Below, piece by piece: positions 9,033 through 18,976 of a DNA stretch of 64,000 bases; position 1 is the stretch's first letter; each line of letters opens with the position of its first letter. Below the pieces are notes generated by a model that was not told the origin of the DNA, ran no database searches, and saw nothing but the letters and a program-made list of their open reading frames with translations. The DNA is from Yersinia massiliensis (GTDB taxonomy: Bacteria > Pseudomonadota > Gammaproteobacteria > Enterobacterales > Enterobacteriaceae). The translations under genes and the position numbers were made by a program. Location: positions 3,782,001-3,846,000 of the forward strand of contig NZ_CP028487.1 in the NCBI RefSeq assembly GCF_003048255.1, given 5' to 3'.

Positions 9033-9893
9033 TTACCCACCCACCGCCATACCAACCGTCATATGTAGCCCATAAAACACACCACGACCAATCAGCTCAC
9101 CGGCCATCATCAACAGCACGGCAAAGACCATACCGAGAGTCATTGGCGCGCGCCCTCTGATCAGCGGACAAATCCAGCACCCTAGCCCCAAGACCAACAA
9201 CACCAATCGCCAAACCATTAGCGTACCGTACAAGGGGATCAGATCCGTAGCCTGCTGGACTGAGCTGTAAATCATCGGCAAACTTGCTGCCTGCATGATG
9301 ACACTGGCGACACTGATAATCACCGCCAATACACTGATCAGCGGCAGTTGCTGCATCATGTAGCCATTAACCCCCGACCATTGCAGCAATAGATACCCCA
9401 ACATCGGCCCAATAATCAGCGTAGTTAATGCGAAGCCCAGCGGCGTATAGAGATTGTCCCAGGTTGGCACCGTATCTATGGAATAGACGCGACACATGGC
9501 ATACACAAATACCACGCCCAAGATCATCGCAATCACCAACCATATCTTGCCGAGCACGACGGGCATTTTATCGAATACCGCCAACAACCAGTAAATCCCC
9601 GCCACGGCGAAAAAGGCTGAACCCGCAGCGATCTCATTACTGAGTGCAGATTCCCCCACTTGATTCAGTGAGTTGAACGCGCGCATCGGGGAGCCTAAAT
9701 GCAGCGTCGAGGCAATAAAGGCCAGCGCCATCAGCACCCACAATACGAACATACTGCGATGTAATCGCTGCTGCTGCCCACGATTCAAATCGCCCAATAT
9801 CAATGCCAAGCCGAGAACAATAAAGCCCCCCACTACGCACTGCCCCAAAACGGTAAAGACCATCAGTGGCCACTCATGCCATCCCATACCCAT
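9033..9893 (-). CDS. dmsC: DmsC-type membrane anchor, menaquinol-oxidising subunit
   Basis: This is the integral membrane subunit of a dimethyl-sulfoxide-reductase-type complex, 286 residues with about eight hydrophobic segments and very few charges outside the loops. The N-terminal pattern MGMGWHEWPLMVFTVLGQ is typical of DmsC, as is LGSPMRAFNSLNQVGESALSNE after the second segment. It anchors DmsAB to the inner membrane and passes electrons from menaquinol. The ATG has a strong GGAGGAGGT site and lies directly after the dmsB stop. The same anchor family serves other oxyanion or N- and S-oxide reductases, so the physiological acceptor is not proven. Confidence 0.88.
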   Translation of the reverse strand: MGMGWHEWPLMVFTVLGQCVVGGFIVLGLALILGDLNRGQQQRLHRSMFVLWVLMALAFIASTLHLGSPMRAFNSLNQVGESALSNEIAAGSAFFAVAGIYWLLAVFDKMPVVLGKIWLVIAMILGVVFVYAMCRVYSIDTVPTWDNLYTPLGFALTTLIIGPMLGYLLLQWSGVNGYMMQQLPLISVLAVIISVASVIMQAASLPMIYSSVQQATDLIPLYGTLMVWRLVLLVLGLGCWICPLIRGRAPMTLGMVFAVLLMMAGELIGRGVFYGLHMTVGMAVGG

Positions 9894-9894
9894 G

Positions 9895-10509
9895 TTATAC
9901 CTCCTCCGGATTGGCTAAATGACCGGTGGTATCACGCACCGGGCGGCTATTGGCATTCGGTTTCACGACGATATTTGGCAGCGTGAAATGGGCGGCAGGC
10001 AGTGGTGCAATTTCAGCCAACTCGCCATATTTTTCTCGCAGCTCATCAATCGGGGCCATATCCAGCGCTCGCAGTGGGCATGAATCGACACAAATAGGCT
10101 TCTTACCGGCGGCGACACGCTCGTAGCAGCCGTCACACTTGGTCATATGCCCTTTTGTTTCGTCATACTGCGGTGCACCATATGGACAGGCCATATGACA
10201 GTATCGGCACCCAATGCAAATATCTTCACTCACCACCACAAACCCATCGTCCCGTTTATGCATGGCACCACTGGGGCAGACTTTGGTGCAGGCCGGATCA
10301 CTACAGTGATTGCAAGCAATTGATAGGTAGTAAGCGAACACATTCTGATGCCATGTGCCGTTATCCTGTTGCCAGTCACCGCCGGCATATTCGTAGATAC
10401 GCCGGAAACTGACATCGGTAGATAAGTTTTTGAAATCCTTGCACGCCAGCTCGCAAGTTTTGCACCCTGTACAACGGCTGGAGTCGATGTAAAAACCATA
10501 TTGCGTCAT
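9895..10509 (-). CDS. dmsB: DmsB-type four-cluster iron-sulfur subunit
   Basis: This is the electron-transfer subunit, 204 residues, with sixteen ferredoxin-type cysteines in four groups: C13-C16-C19-C23 (CTGCKTCELAC), a second group CNHCSDPACTKVC, a third CIGCRYCHMAC and a fourth starting CDGC and ending CVDSC. This matches four [4Fe-4S] clusters wiring the quinol site to the molybdenum site. In E. coli DmsB one group has a tryptophan region tuned to DMSO reduction; I cannot judge that here. AAGGAG precedes the ATG, and the gene lies between dmsA and dmsC with very short gaps. Confidence 0.92.
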   Translation of the reverse strand: MTQYGFYIDSSRCTGCKTCELACKDFKNLSTDVSFRRIYEYAGGDWQQDNGTWHQNVFAYYLSIACNHCSDPACTKVCPSGAMHKRDDGFVVVSEDICIGCRYCHMACPYGAPQYDETKGHMTKCDGCYERVAAGKKPICVDSCPLRALDMAPIDELREKYGELAEIAPLPAAHFTLPNIVVKPNANSRPVRDTTGHLANPEEV

Positions 10510-10520
10510 CAGTTAGCTCC

Positions 10521-12971
10521 TTATGCCTTGGTAACTTGAACGAGGTTGGTGTGGGATGGGTTCCCTTTCGCCAACGGAGAAGGACGTTGCGTGGTCAGGA
10601 CGTTAATGCTGCCCGCCCGATCAATGCGTTTCTCATCGGGGCTGTACCACGCCCCCTCACCCAGCGCGACAACCCCCGGCATCATGCGTGGCGTCACTTT
10701 GGCGTTAATCTGCACTTCACCGCGCCCATTGAAGATGCGCACGATATCGCCATTTTTGATGTCACGCTCTCTCGCATCTATCGGGTTAATCCACATCTCT
10801 TGGCGGCAGGACGCTTTTAGTACGTCAACGTTGCCGTAAGTAGAATGGGTTCTGGCTTTGTAATGGAAGCCGGTGAGCTGTAATGGATATTGCTGATTAA
10901 GGGGATCGTCAAAGCTCTCAAAACCGGCGGCATACACCGGCAGTGGATCGATAACGTCGTCTGGTGGCAATTCCCAAGTCGCGGCAATTTGCGCCAACGC
11001 AGCAGAATAAATCTCGATCTTACCCGACGGGGTTGTTAACGGATTGGCGATAGGATCGGCGCGGAAGGCTTGATAGGCCACATGGTGCCCTGCCGGATCG
11101 CGTTTTTTGAAAATACCTTGTTCGCGGAATGCTTCAAAAGAGGGTAACTCAGGAATGGCTTGCTGCGACTGCTGATAGAGATGACGCAACCAGCCTTCTT
11201 GCGTGCGCCCTTCGGTGAACTGCTGCTCAACCCCCATGCGTTTCGCCAGCTCAGAGGTCATTTCATAAATGTTTTTACATTCAAAGCGCGGCGCGATCAC
11301 CTGATCGGCAAAAATGACATACGCCATATTGCCGCTGGAGGCATCAAGGCAAAAATCCATCTGCTCTGAGGCGGTACAATCGGGCAAAATGATATCGGCG
11401 TATTTGGCCGAGGACGTCATATGATTATCAATAACCACAATCATTTCGCATTTCTTATCGTCTTGCAGAATGTCATGGGTACGATTGATTTCAGCATGCT
11501 GATTAATCAGGCAGTTACTGGCGTAGTTCCAGATAAACTTAATGGGTACATCCAGTTTATCTTTCCCCTGTACCCCATCGCGTAGCGCCGTCATTTCTGG
11601 GCCACGCTCGATAGCATCCGTCCACAAGAACATGGAAATGCTGGTTTTGATGGGGTTTTCTAATGTGGGCATGCGGACAAACGGCAAACCATAAGAGCCT
11701 TCACGGGCACCGGAGTTGCCGCCATTAATCCCTACGTTACCGGTTAAAATAGCCAACATCGCAATGGCACGGCTGGTATTTTCACCGTTAGAGTGGCGCT
11801 GTGGCCCCCATCCCTGCGCGATATAAGCCGGTTTGACCGAACCGATTTCCCGCGCCAACTGAATGATTTTTGCCGCTGGAATACCGGTAATACTGGCTGC
11901 CCACTGCGGGGTCTTGGCCGTTTTATCGGCACCTTGCCCCAGAATATAAGCTTTGTAATGACTATTGGCCGGCGCACCTTCCGGTAACGTTTTCTCGTCA
12001 TAACCCACGCAGTAAGTGTCGAGGAAGGGTTGATCCACCAAGTTTTCACTGATCAACACATGGGCGAGAGCCGAGGCAAGCGCAGCATCGGTACCGGGCC
12101 GCAAGGGGATCCACTCATCTTCACGGCCTGCGGCGGTGTCGGTATAACGGGGATCAATCACAATCATCTTGGCGTTGGATTTTTCCCGCGCCTGTTCAAG
12201 ATAATAAGTGACTCCACCACCACTCATACGTGTCTCGCCGGGGTTGTTACCGAACAACACCACCAGCTTGCTGTTTTCAATATCGGACGGGCTATTACCG
12301 TCTGCCCAGCCGCCATAGGTGTAATTCAGACCGGCGGCAATCTGCGCGGTACTGTAATCACCATAGTGATTCAGATAACCACCGCAACAGTTCATCAAAC
12401 GCGCAATTAACGTTGAACCCGGTGGCCAAGAACGGGTCATGGTGCCGCCCAAGGTCCCCGTGCCATAGTTCAGATAGATAGCCTCGTTACCATACTCTTT
12501 GATGATGTGCTGCATGCTGGCAGCCAGCGTGTCATAAGCCTCTTCCCACGAAATTCGTTTGAACTTGCCTTCGCCACGTGCGCCAATGCGTTTCATCGGG
12601 TATTTCAATCGGTCGGGGTTATAGACTCGGCGGCGCATAGAACGCCCACGCAAGCAGGCGCGCACCTGATGCAGTCCATCAAAATCGTCATCGCCGGTAT
12701 TATCGGTTTCGACGTATTTTATTTCGCCATCAACCACATGCATGCGCAGCGGACAACGGCTACCACAGTTGACGGTACAAGCACTCCAGATCACTTTGTT
12801 ATCGTTGGCATTGCTTGGATTAATGGCGGATTGAACAGCCTGCGCGGTGCGGCTAAAGGGGAGCGAAAACGCCCCCGTTGCCACGGCAAGGCCGCCGACC
12901 AGAGTTGTTTGGACCAGTTTTCGGCGAGTGACTTCTGCCGTTAACAGCCGGGATTCGTTGGTCTCATTCAT
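10521..12971 (-). CDS. dmsA: DmsA-type molybdopterin oxidoreductase, catalytic subunit
   Basis: This is the catalytic subunit of an anaerobic DMSO-reductase-family enzyme, 816 residues. The N-terminal Tat signal has the twin arginines R16-R17 followed by a hydrophobic stretch, for export of the folded enzyme. After it come C65, C69, C73 and C106, fitting the N-terminal [4Fe-4S] site. Further on there are bis-MGD binding segments such as VVLFGNNPGETRMSGGG. The ATG at 12971 is preferred to an upstream in-frame GTG because that GTG forms part of its GTGGGA binding site. It heads dmsABC. Selenate, TMAO or other reductases share this layout, so the substrate is probable, not certain. Confidence 0.9.
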   Translation of the reverse strand: MNETNESRLLTAEVTRRKLVQTTLVGGLAVATGAFSLPFSRTAQAVQSAINPSNANDNKVIWSACTVNCGSRCPLRMHVVDGEIKYVETDNTGDDDFDGLHQVRACLRGRSMRRRVYNPDRLKYPMKRIGARGEGKFKRISWEEAYDTLAASMQHIIKEYGNEAIYLNYGTGTLGGTMTRSWPPGSTLIARLMNCCGGYLNHYGDYSTAQIAAGLNYTYGGWADGNSPSDIENSKLVVLFGNNPGETRMSGGGVTYYLEQAREKSNAKMIVIDPRYTDTAAGREDEWIPLRPGTDAALASALAHVLISENLVDQPFLDTYCVGYDEKTLPEGAPANSHYKAYILGQGADKTAKTPQWAASITGIPAAKIIQLAREIGSVKPAYIAQGWGPQRHSNGENTSRAIAMLAILTGNVGINGGNSGAREGSYGLPFVRMPTLENPIKTSISMFLWTDAIERGPEMTALRDGVQGKDKLDVPIKFIWNYASNCLINQHAEINRTHDILQDDKKCEMIVVIDNHMTSSAKYADIILPDCTASEQMDFCLDASSGNMAYVIFADQVIAPRFECKNIYEMTSELAKRMGVEQQFTEGRTQEGWLRHLYQQSQQAIPELPSFEAFREQGIFKKRDPAGHHVAYQAFRADPIANPLTTPSGKIEIYSAALAQIAATWELPPDDVIDPLPVYAAGFESFDDPLNQQYPLQLTGFHYKARTHSTYGNVDVLKASCRQEMWINPIDARERDIKNGDIVRIFNGRGEVQINAKVTPRMMPGVVALGEGAWYSPDEKRIDRAGSINVLTTQRPSPLAKGNPSHTNLVQVTKA

Positions 12972-13169
12972 AATGATTCCCACTTGGTTGCATTCCAGAA
13001 AAGGGGCTTTCTCCGTAAGAGATAAACACCGATTAATTCAAAAAAATGAGTAATTCAGCGGGAGGGGGAGCATCTTCGGCAGAGTGCCACGACAGCAGTT
13101 GTTATATTTAGGATTTATGAATAATACCGCCCGCTCATTCGAACCTAACCCTTTTGGGTGGGGCGGGTG

Positions 13170-13183
13170 TTGTTTGGTATCAA
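13170..13183 (-). promoter_or_regulatory. FNR-like site upstream of dmsABC
   Basis: Read on the minus strand the site is TTGAT-ACCA-AACAA, 9 of 10 matches to the FNR consensus TTGAT-N4-ATCAA. It lies about 200 bases before dmsA with no other gene in between, as expected for an operon switched on without oxygen. Confidence 0.65.
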
Positions 13184-13184
13184 T

Positions 13185-13218
13185 AAAGCAATGAGGATTG
13201 TCCTTATCTCACTGCTTT
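13185..13218 (-). terminator. Terminator-like hairpin after fucO
   Basis: AAAGCAATGAG at 13185-13195 pairs with CTCACTGCTTT at 13208-13218 with one imperfect pair. Flanking A and T bases extend the stem to about 13 bp. It follows the fucAO unit on the minus strand and ends in TTTAT, so it probably stops fucAO transcription just before the dms control region. Confidence 0.5.
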
Positions 13219-13249
13219 ATGCTGGATTTGTGATGAATAACCGTTCTAG

Positions 13250-14398
13250 TCAACAAGCTTGATGATATAGCGCCTTAATCTCATCTACCGTTGCATCACG
13301 CGGGTTACCTCCCGTACAGACATCAGCAAATGCAGCTTCTGCCAGTGCCGGAATATCCTCCGCCACCATCCCCACCGCACTCAACGAGGACGGAATGCCG
13401 ATGTCACGATTTAAGGCGATGACCGCCTCAATGGTGTTTTCTCGGACGTGTTCCAATGGTGAGCTCAATGCATTCTCGACGCCCATTGCCATGGCAATAT
13501 AGCGGAAGCGTTCACCGGTAAAGGCCGCGTTATAGCGCATGATATAAGGCAATAAAATGGCATTGGCGACGCCATGAGGCATGTTATAAAACGCCCCCAG
13601 CGGATGCGCCATACCATGCACCAGCCCCAATCCCACATTGGAAAACCCCATACCCGCGATATATTGCCCAAGCGCCATATCTTCTGTCGCAGCAGCCTCC
13701 CCTTTTACCGAGGCGCGCAATGAACGACTGATCACTTCGATGGCTTTAAGATGCAGCGCATCCGTCAGCTCCCATGCGCCTTTCGTCAGATAACCTTCAA
13801 TGGCGTGGGTCAACGCATCGACACCCGTCGCGGCTTTAAGAGCGGGTGGCATACTGTCCATCATGTCGGCATCGATAAACGCGACGGCGGGAATGGCGTG
13901 AGGATCGACGCAAACAAACTTACGCCGCCGCTCTTCATCAGTAATCACATAGTTAATGGTGACTTCTGCCGCAGTGCCTGCGGTAGTCGGAATCGCCAGA
14001 ATCGGCACGCAAGGTTGACGGGTATCAGCGACGCCTTCCAAACTGCGTACATCGGCAAATTCAGGGTTGTTAATGATGATACCAATCGCTTTGCAGGTAT
14101 CTTGCGGTGAGCCGCCACCCAACGCTATCAGATAATCAGCGCCACTGTGGCGAAAGGCCGCGACACCTTGTTGCACAATGCTGATGGTAGGATTGGGCTT
14201 CACGGCATCAAACACGGCGAAATCCAAGCCCGCTTGTGTCAATCTGTCGAGCAGGCGATTTGCAACGCCACATTCGAGCAGCATTTTGTCCGTCACCACT
14301 AACGCTTTTTGATAGCCGCGCCGCTCAACTTCATCGGTCAGTGCTGCTAATGATCCCCGACCAAACCACGACATTTCATTTAAAATCATTCTGTTCAT
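13250..14398 (-). CDS. fucO: Lactaldehyde reductase / 1,2-propanediol oxidoreductase
   Basis: This is an iron-dependent group III alcohol dehydrogenase of 382 residues, the same length as E. coli FucO. It reduces the L-lactaldehyde made from fucose (and rhamnose) to 1,2-propanediol when oxygen is absent. Visible family features are the NAD-binding GGGSPQDTCKA near residue 95 and the metal-binding histidine segments ALTHAIEGY and GMAHPLGAFYNMPHG. GAGGAA precedes the ATG. It lies 63 bases after fucA on the same strand and should be cotranscribed with it. Confidence 0.93.
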   Translation of the reverse strand: MNRMILNEMSWFGRGSLAALTDEVERRGYQKALVVTDKMLLECGVANRLLDRLTQAGLDFAVFDAVKPNPTISIVQQGVAAFRHSGADYLIALGGGSPQDTCKAIGIIINNPEFADVRSLEGVADTRQPCVPILAIPTTAGTAAEVTINYVITDEERRRKFVCVDPHAIPAVAFIDADMMDSMPPALKAATGVDALTHAIEGYLTKGAWELTDALHLKAIEVISRSLRASVKGEAAATEDMALGQYIAGMGFSNVGLGLVHGMAHPLGAFYNMPHGVANAILLPYIMRYNAAFTGERFRYIAMAMGVENALSSPLEHVRENTIEAVIALNRDIGIPSSLSAVGMVAEDIPALAEAAFADVCTGGNPRDATVDEIKALYHQAC

Positions 14399-14461
14399 GA
14401 TTGATTCCTCGGTATTTTTAACCCTAAGCTAATCTGTGGCTCACACGTTTTAGCCCCAAAT

Positions 14462-15109
14462 TTACGCTTCGACGCGCAAGCCGTAGGTTTTAAATTTCTC
14501 CAACACCACGCTGATCTCTTCTTTGGATAGCACCGGCACCTCATCGACAATCGGCAGGATGGCCAATAGCAGTGTTGCCAGCACTTCAACCTCATGGGCC
14601 AGCCACAATGCTTTCGCCAAATTCTCCTCGCAGGCAATCAGCCCGTGGTGTTGCAGTAACGTCGCCTTGCGGTGTTTCATTGCCACGGCAACATGTTCCG
14701 ACAGCGCTTTGGTGCCAAATGTGGCATAAGGCGCACAGGGAATATCGTTGCCTCCCGCGGCGGCAATCATGTAATGAATCGCGGGGATGGGGCGGTTAAG
14801 AATCGACACGGCAGTGCAATGTACGGAATGGTTGTGGACCACTGCATTAGCATCAGGCCGAGTCTGATAGACCACCTGATGAAAACGCCACTCGCTGGAA
14901 GGGACCTTACCCTCCTCATGATGACCGTCCGCATCGATATAAACGATGTGTGACTCGGTGAGTTTGTCGTAGGCGATTCCGGATGGCGTAATGAGAAACC
15001 CATCTTGATAACGCACGCTAACATTGCCGGCGGTTCCCTGATTCAGACCCAAGCGGGTCATTTCCAGACAAGTATTAATAATATCGCGCGCCAGTGCTTC
15101 TCTCTTCAT
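14462..15109 (-). CDS. fucA: L-fuculose-1-phosphate aldolase
   Basis: This is the class II zinc aldolase that splits L-fuculose 1-phosphate into dihydroxyacetone phosphate and L-lactaldehyde, 215 residues like the E. coli enzyme. The catalytic E73 (SSEWRFH), zinc ligands H92 and H94 (VHNHSVH) and H155 (LLQHHGLIA) are all in place. The substrate phosphate loop GLNQGTAGNVS lies at 21-31. AGAGAGG precedes the ATG. It is the first gene of the divergent fucAO unit and faces fucP across a 665-bp control region. Confidence 0.96.
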   Translation of the reverse strand: MKREALARDIINTCLEMTRLGLNQGTAGNVSVRYQDGFLITPSGIAYDKLTESHIVYIDADGHHEEGKVPSSEWRFHQVVYQTRPDANAVVHNHSVHCTAVSILNRPIPAIHYMIAAAGGNDIPCAPYATFGTKALSEHVAVAMKHRKATLLQHHGLIACEENLAKALWLAHEVEVLATLLLAILPIVDEVPVLSKEEISVVLEKFKTYGLRVEA

Positions 15110-15248
15110 TTGTTCCTCTCTTTGGATGCAGATACCGAAATATAAAATAAATTCAATAATGGATATGAGCTCAGGATCATTAATGATGGTGAGTATGGGC
15201 GTTATCTTTCGCCTATTTAATTCAGGTGAAAACTAAATCACATAAAAA

Positions 15249-15264
15249 TGTGAGCCATGTCATG
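15249..15264 (-). promoter_or_regulatory. CRP-like site on the fucAO side
   Basis: TGTGA-GCCATG-TCATG is 8 of 10 matches to the CRP consensus TGTGA-N6-TCACA. It lies 140 bases before fucA and could activate fucAO. Confidence 0.45.
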
Positions 15265-15312
15265 ACTATTCAGCATTCCAATAAAAACTCATGATGATTT
15301 ATTTTTATAAAA

Positions 15313-15464
15313 TGTCCGTTTGAAAAAACAATATATTTAAACGGTCAACACCCAGTTTACGGGTTAAATAATTGTTATTTAGCATTGTTGACCGTTTGTG
15401 ATGGAAATAGATAAATCGGTCATTCTCATTGTGTGTTTGAAACATAATTTATTTCAAACGGTCA
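15313..15464. promoter_or_regulatory. Five-copy operator array in the fuc control region (FucR candidate)
   Basis: The 9-mer AAACGGTCA or a one-base variant occurs five times: inverted at 15313-15321 (TGTCCGTTT) and 15389-15397 (TGACCGTTT), and direct at 15339-15347, 15414-15422 (AATCGGTCA) and 15456-15464. The outer copies are longer inverted matches (AATGTCCGTTTGAAAA and ATTTCAAACGGTCATG), and the copies starting near 15336 and 15386 form a second inverted pair (AAACGGTCAACA and TGTTGACCGTTT). The array lies only between fucA and fucP. The DeoR-family FucR encoded at 21066 is the natural binder; this is inferred. Confidence 0.65.
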
Positions 15465-15482
15465 TGAATTGTTTTTATTTAA

Positions 15483-15498
15483 AGTGACTATCATCACA
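15483..15498 (+). promoter_or_regulatory. CRP-like site, fuc control region
   Basis: AGTGA-CTATCA-TCACA matches the CRP consensus at 9 of 10 positions. It lies upstream of fucP next to a second such site. Confidence 0.65.
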
Positions 15499-15521
15499 AA
15501 ATATCAGCATTGAGTTACCTA

Positions 15522-15537
15522 TGTGATTCAGCTCATA
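15522..15537 (+). promoter_or_regulatory. Second CRP-like site upstream of fucP
   Basis: TGTGA-TTCAGC-TCATA matches the CRP consensus at 9 of 10 positions. It is centred 39 bases after the neighbouring site (near four helical turns). The E. coli fuc genes are also CRP dependent. Confidence 0.65.
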
Positions 15538-15774
15538 CTTTTTAACGATTTTTACCTTATAAAGAACGGGACTTAACGCAATGAGGATATTTTCAATGTT
15601 GTCATTCAGACGATATCCATTCGTCAGAGAAACAGAAATATCATTCATTAAATAAAAAACTTCTGTCGAACATTAAGTATTTTCGAATTATACCCCGAAA
15701 CATTGGCGTGACGGGTGGGAAGCAAAAAACACGTCAAGCACGAAAGGTATAGTGAAACATCTGACGAGGGCATC

Positions 15775-17094
15775 ATGGCAAACATACTCATACAAACAGA
15801 TAGTGCCAAAATTTCCGCCTCGGTAAGTGACGAGTCGGCCAACAAAAAAAGGTATCTGATTCCTTTTGCATTGCTTTGCTCACTGTTCTTCCTTTGGGCA
15901 GTCGCAAATAATTTAAACGATATCTTACTCCCCCAGTTTCAACAGGCATTTACCTTAACGAACTTTCAGGCTGGTTTGATTCAATCTTCCTTCTATTTTG
16001 GCTACTTTTTGATTCCGATTCCTGCGGGGATCTTGATGAAAAGATTCAGCTACAAAGCAGGGATCATCACCGGCTTGCTGTTCTATGCTTTTGGTGCCGC
16101 GCTATTCTGGCCCGCCGCTGAAACCATGAACTACACGTTGTTTTTAATCGGTTTATTTATCATCGCAGCGGGATTAGGCTGCCTTGAAACGGCAGCTAAC
16201 CCCTTTGTTACCGTGTTGGGGCCAGAGAAAACCGGTCATTTCCGTATCAACCTGGCCCAAACCTTTAACTCTTTCGGTGCCATTATTGCCGTGGTATTCG
16301 GGCAAAGTTTAATTCTGTCTAATGTTCCTCATCAAACGCAGGAAGTCTTAGATAAACTCTCTGCCGAGGATTTAAATAGCTACCATCATAGTTTGGTGAA
16401 AGCGGTTCAATTACCTTATCTGATTATTGTGGCGGTGGTCATTTTTGTTGCCCTATTAATTCTGATTACCCGTTTCCCAACGATAAAAAGTGAATCTGAC
16501 GACACTCATAATGGTTCCTTCTTTTCTTCATTACCACGGTTATTAAAAATAAGTCATTGGCGTTGGGCCGTATTAGCACAATTTTGTTATGTTGGTGCTC
16601 AAACCGCCTGCTGGAGTTATTTAATTCGTTATGCCATTGAAGAATTACCGAATATCACTCCAGGCTATGCTGCTAATTATCTCACGGCGACCATGGTATG
16701 TTTCTTTATCGGTAGATTTAGCGGCACTTGGTTAATTACTCGATTCGCACCAGAAAAAGTATTAGCGGCATATGCGTTTATTTCCATGTTGTTATGTATT
16801 GTCTCTGCCGCATTTGGCGGTCACATCGGATTATTGGCGCTCACATTATGCAGTATGTTTATGTCGATACAATATCCGACTATTTTCTCATTAGGCATTA
16901 AGAACCTGAATCAAGATACAAAATATGGCGCTTCTATTATTGTCATGACCATTGTCGGTGGCGGTATTGTCACCCCGATTATGGGTCTGGTCAGTGATGC
17001 TGCGGGGAATATTCCAACAGCCGAACTAATTCCGGCACTGTGCTTCGCCATTATCTTTATTTTCGCCAAATTCAAAACTGCGCCGATAAATTAA
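15775..17094 (+). CDS. fucP: L-fucose:H+ symporter
   Basis: This is a proton-coupled sugar transporter of the major facilitator superfamily, 439 residues with twelve membrane segments. The first helix carries the family sequence FFLWAVANNLNDILLPQF, whose aspartate is needed for proton coupling in E. coli FucP. The segments GLGCLETAANPFVTVLGPE and FNSFGAIIAVVFGQSL are also near identical to FucP. The ATG at 15775 has GACGAGGG just upstream and is preferred to a GTG at 15715 that would add 20 charged residues. It heads the fucPIKUR unit. Confidence 0.96.
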   Translation: MANILIQTDSAKISASVSDESANKKRYLIPFALLCSLFFLWAVANNLNDILLPQFQQAFTLTNFQAGLIQSSFYFGYFLIPIPAGILMKRFSYKAGIITGLLFYAFGAALFWPAAETMNYTLFLIGLFIIAAGLGCLETAANPFVTVLGPEKTGHFRINLAQTFNSFGAIIAVVFGQSLILSNVPHQTQEVLDKLSAEDLNSYHHSLVKAVQLPYLIIVAVVIFVALLILITRFPTIKSESDDTHNGSFFSSLPRLLKISHWRWAVLAQFCYVGAQTACWSYLIRYAIEELPNITPGYAANYLTATMVCFFIGRFSGTWLITRFAPEKVLAAYAFISMLLCIVSAAFGGHIGLLALTLCSMFMSIQYPTIFSLGIKNLNQDTKYGASIIVMTIVGGGIVTPIMGLVSDAAGNIPTAELIPALCFAIIFIFAKFKTAPIN

Positions 17095-17146
17095 TACCAT
17101 CGGTTACTGAAAAATTAAATTTCGCTAAAGAACACAAGGATCAATG

Positions 17147-18925
17147 ATGAAAACGACCACTAAATTACCCAAAATTGGTATTCGCCCTGTAATTGATGGA
17201 CGCAGAATGGGGGTGCGAGAATCACTAGAAGAACAAACGATGAAAATGGCCCGCGCCACGGCTGAATTTCTGCAAGAAGTCGTGCGCCATCCCTGCGGGA
17301 CACCGGTGGAATGTGTCATTGCCGATACCTGCATCGCCGGAATGGCTGAGGCTGCTGCTTGCGACGATAAGTTCAGCGCACAAAATATCGGGCTGACCAT
17401 CACCGTGACACCTTGTTGGTGCTACGGCAGTGAAACTATTGATATGGACCCGTTCCGCCCAAAAGCCATTTGGGGCTTCAATGGTACTGAACGTCCGGGC
17501 GCGGTGTATTTGGCGGCGGCACTGGCGGCGCATAATCAAAAAGGCTTACCTGCTTTTTCTATTTACGGCCATGACGTTCAAGATGCTAACGACACCCGTA
17601 TCCCAGCCGATGTGCAGGAGAAACTGTTGCGCTTTACCCGTGCAGGTTTAGCGGTTGCCAGCTTAAAAGGCAAAAGTTATCTCTCCCTCGGTGGGGTTTC
17701 AATGGGGATTGCCGGTTCAATTGTTGACCATAACTTCTTTGAGTCTTGGTTAGGGATGAAAGTACAAGCGGTTGATATGACTGAATTGCGCCGCCGCATT
17801 GATAACAAAATTTATGATGAAAAAGAGTTAGAACTGGCGCTGTCATGGGCGGATAGCAACTTCAAATACGGGCCGGATAAAAACGCCGAACAGTACCGTC
17901 GTTCCGCCGAAAGTAGCCGAACAGTACTGCGTGAAAGTCTGCAAATGGCCATCTGTATCCGCGACATGATGCAGGGTAATCCCTCACTGGCGGCCAAAGG
18001 TTTTGGTGAAGAAGCACTCGGCTATAACGCCATTGCGGCCGGTTTCCAAGGGCAACGCCACTGGACGGATCAATATCCAAACGGCGATACCGCAGAAGCG
18101 TTGCTCAACAGTTCATTTGACTGGAACGGGGTGCGCGAGCCAATGGTGATCGCCACTGAAAATGACAGTCTCAATGGCGTTGCGATGCTATTTGGTCATA
18201 CCTTGACGGGCACCGCGCAAATCTTTGCCGACGTTCGCACTTACTGGTCACCCGAAGCAGTACAACGGGTCACAGGGCATCAACTGGAAGGTGAAGCGCA
18301 GCACGGCATCATTCATTTGATCAACTCGGGTTCCGCTGCGCTGGACGGGACTTGCCGCCAAAACGACGCTCAGGGCAAACCGACCATTAAGCCCCATTGG
18401 CAAGTCAGCCAACAAGAAGCCGATGCCTGTTTAGCGGCGACCGAATGGTGCCCCGCTATCCATGAATACTTCCGGGGCGGCGGCTTCTCTTCTCGCTTCC
18501 TCACCCGTGGCGGCGTGCCATTCACCATGAGCCGTATCAACCTGATTAAGGGCGTCGGCCCCGTACTGCAAATTGCCGAAGGTTGGAGTGTTGAATTGCC
18601 GAAATCGGTCCATGACACCTTGGATAAACGTACCGACTCAAGCTGGCCGACGACTTGGTTTGCGCCACGCCTAACCGGTAAAGGGCCTTTCAGTGATGTG
18701 TATTCCGTGATGGCAAACTGGGGAGCAAACCACGGTGTATTGACCATCGGCCATGTGGGCGCGGACTTAATTACCTTGGCCTCGATGCTGCGTATTCCGG
18801 TCTGTATGCACAACGTGGAAGAAGAAAGTGTCTATCGGCCAACGGCTTGGGGCGCACACGGCATGGATATCGAAGGGCAGGATTATCGCGCTTGCCAGAA
18901 CTACGGCCCGTTATACAAAAAATAA
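17147..18925 (+). CDS. fucI: L-fucose isomerase
   Basis: This is a manganese-dependent ketol isomerase converting L-fucose to L-fuculose (and D-arabinose to D-ribulose), 592 residues against 591 in E. coli. Long blocks such as [20 protein letters not shown] at the N-terminus and [15 protein letters not shown] at the C-terminus are conserved. Two tandem ATGs exist at 17144 and 17147. The second is preferred because AAGGA is then 6 bases upstream rather than 3. The gene follows fucP by about 50 bases and precedes fucK. Confidence 0.96.
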   Translation: MKTTTKLPKIGIRPVIDGRRMGVRESLEEQTMKMARATAEFLQEVVRHPCGTPVECVIADTCIAGMAEAAACDDKFSAQNIGLTITVTPCWCYGSETIDMDPFRPKAIWGFNGTERPGAVYLAAALAAHNQKGLPAFSIYGHDVQDANDTRIPADVQEKLLRFTRAGLAVASLKGKSYLSLGGVSMGIAGSIVDHNFFESWLGMKVQAVDMTELRRRIDNKIYDEKELELALSWADSNFKYGPDKNAEQYRRSAESSRTVLRESLQMAICIRDMMQGNPSLAAKGFGEEALGYNAIAAGFQGQRHWTDQYPNGDTAEALLNSSFDWNGVREPMVIATENDSLNGVAMLFGHTLTGTAQIFADVRTYWSPEAVQRVTGHQLEGEAQHGIIHLINSGSAALDGTCRQNDAQGKPTIKPHWQVSQQEADACLAATEWCPAIHEYFRGGGFSSRFLTRGGVPFTMSRINLIKGVGPVLQIAEGWSVELPKSVHDTLDKRTDSSWPTTWFAPRLTGKGPFSDVYSVMANWGANHGVLTIGHVGADLITLASMLRIPVCMHNVEEESVYRPTAWGAHGMDIEGQDYRACQNYGPLYKK

Positions 18926-18976
18926 TGTGTCGCGCGAATAGCAGTCAGTGCAATAAATAAAAATCAGTGAAATAAC

